Origin: Roseococcus sp. SYP-B2431
GTDB lineage: Bacteria; Pseudomonadota; Alphaproteobacteria; Acetobacterales; Acetobacteraceae
Assembly (NCBI RefSeq): GCF_004336745.1
Contig: NZ_SJXD01000011.1
Span: forward strand, 62,001-126,000
DNA length: 64,000 bases
Reading direction: 5' to 3'
Positions 61,259 to 64,000 of the stretch are shown here, one piece after another. The notes below the pieces were generated by a model. The model did not search any database. It saw only the letters and a program-made list of their open reading frames with translations, and was not told the origin of the DNA. Numbering within the stretch: position 1 is the first letter of the stretch; every line of letters begins with the position of its first letter. The translations under genes and the position numbers were made by a program.

Positions 61259-62781
61259 GCCGCGCGCGGCGCGGCGAGATCGGTGACGAGCCGGAAGGAG
61301 GCGCCGACCTCGTCCAGCTGATAATGCGGCTGCAGATGAATGGTGCAGCCATAGGAGCCCGGCCGCCCCGGCCGGTCCCGCACCTCGACCCGTGCGTCGC
61401 GCAGCGGGTATTTGGCCGCCGCCTCGCCGCTGCCGGCGAGGCCGGTGACGTGCTTGTTCAGCCATTGCTGCAGGCGCAGCTCCACCTCGTCGGCGCCGAG
61501 GAAGCTGCCCACCATGTCGCGGCCCATCAGCTTCACGATATGCGCGAAGCGCGAGACGCAGAGCACGCTGTTGAGCTGGGCCGAGATGCGCTGGTTGGCA
61601 TCCGCCACCTGCGACGTCATCTTCGGCGGCCTGTGCAGGCTCGGCACCGCGCCGAAGGAGCCCTCGGGCAGGGAGTCGAGGCCGCAGAAGGCGACCATGC
61701 CGCCATCGGCCGCCTCGCGCTCCTGGTCGTCGGTGAGCGCGACCTCCAGCGGCGGGCGCGGCGGCGGACCGGGCGGATCGGCGCGGAAGCGCTCGTGCGG
61801 CAGCGTCTCGACGATGCCGCCCGTGGCCTCCCAGCCCGGCTCCGCGCCGCGGATCTCGGCAGGCCAGCGATAGCGCGCGAAGGCACGGGCCGCGACGGAG
61901 GCGAGCGCATAGACCGGCGTGGTCCAGACGCGCTGCGATGGGGCGCCCGCCTCCTCGCGGTAGCGGAAGCGGTCGGCGCGGCTGCCGTCGTCGCGCCAGG
62001 CCGGACGGCCGAGCGTGCGCGGCAGGACGAGCGCGAGGAAGCGCGTGTCGTCGCGGGTGGCGAGGCTGCGCCAGCGCGTGCGCTCCGGCGCGCGCAGGAT
62101 CTCGGCCAGCGAGGTGGTGGTGGCGAGGTCATGCCAGGAATCCAGCCCGAGCAGGGCGGGCGAGGCCGGCATCACGATCGGGCAGAAGGCCGCGGCGGCG
62201 ACGGCGGCAAGCTGGTCGAGCACGCGCACATCGTCGACCGGATGGCCGGCTGCGGGGCCGGGACGGATCTCGAAATCGGCGGCCAGCATGCCGTAGGGCT
62301 CGCCGCCGGGCGTGCCGAACTCATCCTCGTAGATCAGCCGGAAGAGCACGGACTGGTCGAATTCGGCGGCCCGCTCCAGGTCGCGCGCCAGCTCCTGCCA
62401 ACGCGCCGTGAGCAGGCGGACCTTCACCAGCCGGTCCTGCACGAAGCCCTCGACGAGCCAGTGCAGCCCGCGCCAGGACCCCTCCATCCGCGTCAGCCGG
62501 GGATGGTGCAGGACGGCATCGAGCTGGCGGGAGATGGCGGCGTCCAGCGCCGCGATATCGCGGTCCAGCGCCTCCTCGAGGATGGCCTTGCGGCTCTTCC
62601 CCGAGGCGGCGATGGCGCGCAGGCGGTCCCGACCCATCCAGCTGCGCAGGATGGCTCCGGGATCGCGCTCCATGAGGAAGCCGGCCATCTCGGCCGCCGG
62701 CGAGCCAGCCGAGAAGTGGCGCCCCGAAAGGGCCACTTCCCGAAGTCCTGTATCGGGCGAGATGGCGCCAAGCCCCGCCAT
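61255..62781 (-). CDS. impD: ImpD, second TssC-like T6SS sheath large-subunit homologue
   Basis: A 508-residue TssC-family protein: the LDRDIAALDAAISRQLDAVLHHPRLTRMEGSWRGL region, [68 protein letters not shown] and YPLRDARVEVRDRPGRPGSYGC. It keeps the sheath fold features but adds insertions (such as EREAADGGMVAFCGLDSLPEG) and an N-terminal AEMAGFLMERDPGAIL. Positioned after tssC and before tagJ, exactly where impD lies in imp-type loci. A second sheath-like protein is characteristic of these systems; its function is less clear than that of TssC. Confidence 0.88.
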   Translation of the reverse strand: MAGLGAISPDTGLREVALSGRHFSAGSPAAEMAGFLMERDPGAILRSWMGRDRLRAIAASGKSRKAILEEALDRDIAALDAAISRQLDAVLHHPRLTRMEGSWRGLHWLVEGFVQDRLVKVRLLTARWQELARDLERAAEFDQSVLFRLIYEDEFGTPGGEPYGMLAADFEIRPGPAAGHPVDDVRVLDQLAAVAAAAFCPIVMPASPALLGLDSWHDLATTTSLAEILRAPERTRWRSLATRDDTRFLALVLPRTLGRPAWRDDGSRADRFRYREEAGAPSQRVWTTPVYALASVAARAFARYRWPAEIRGAEPGWEATGGIVETLPHERFRADPPGPPPRPPLEVALTDDQEREAADGGMVAFCGLDSLPEGSFGAVPSLHRPPKMTSQVADANQRISAQLNSVLCVSRFAHIVKLMGRDMVGSFLGADEVELRLQQWLNKHVTGLAGSGEAAAKYPLRDARVEVRDRPGRPGSYGCTIHLQPHYQLDEVGASFRLVTDLAAPRAA

Positions 62782-62803
62782 GTCTCGCCCCCTTCCCCGC
62801 GGA

Positions 62804-64000
<1,197 letters not shown>

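Overview
The window is about 70% GC, densely coded and dominated by C/G-ending codons. It carries several orphan tripartite-tricarboxylate (Bug/TctC) receptors, a cobalamin riboswitch, an ExbB-ExbD-TonB operon, a TamA/TamB pair and an imp-type type VI secretion (T6SS) locus. Together these suggest an alphaproteobacterium, most likely an Acetobacteraceae member such as Roseomonas or a relative. That placement is inferred from gene content, not from a marker gene. I saw no rRNA, tRNA, CRISPR array or insertion sequence.

Region 1 (1-7390) is a catabolic cluster: the N-terminal part of an HpaB-type flavin monooxygenase, three Bug receptors, an alpha/beta hydrolase, a short-chain dehydrogenase and a ThDP enzyme. 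Three of its promoter regions share a short AAGCTAT-type motif. Region 2 (7393-9027) holds small proteins and a NIPSNAP protein. Region 3 (8984-16080) has an arginine-deiminase-like enzyme, an orphan solute-binding protein and an M20 carbamoylase. These would convert a guanidino acid to a ureido acid and then an amine. They are divergent from a GntR regulator with a palindromic operator, and are followed by a flavin monooxygenase and a nitroreductase.

Region 4 (16289-24832) is the cell envelope: TamA, TamB, ExbB, ExbD, TonB and small membrane proteins. Region 5 (25005-35368) is signalling. An operon of a TRAP-type binding protein, a hybrid histidine kinase and a GGDEF-EAL protein lies next to an XRE regulator, followed by a second histidine kinase with its response regulator.

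Region 6 (35369-42172) opens with a cobalamin riboswitch leading into an SsuA/TauA-like ABC transporter and a core (N-terminal-domain-less) MetE methionine synthase. A flavodoxin-like protein, a glutathione transferase and a PhnZ-like HD oxygenase follow. Region 7 (42245-46118) has another Bug receptor, a broken LysR regulator, an NtaA-type flavin monooxygenase and an EEP hydrolase.

Region 8 (46140-64000) has a lipoprotein, a heme-type DUF3365 sensor and two Ser/Thr kinases on one side. Opposite them is a minus-strand T6SS operon in the classical imp order (tssC, impD, tagJ/impE, tssE, tssF, tssG), extended by two tandem methyltransferases, an OmpA protein and a membrane-anchored HExxH protein. 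A two-hairpin structured repeat occurs twice, once inside the riboswitch operon and once inside the T6SS operon, with stem changes that compensate each other.
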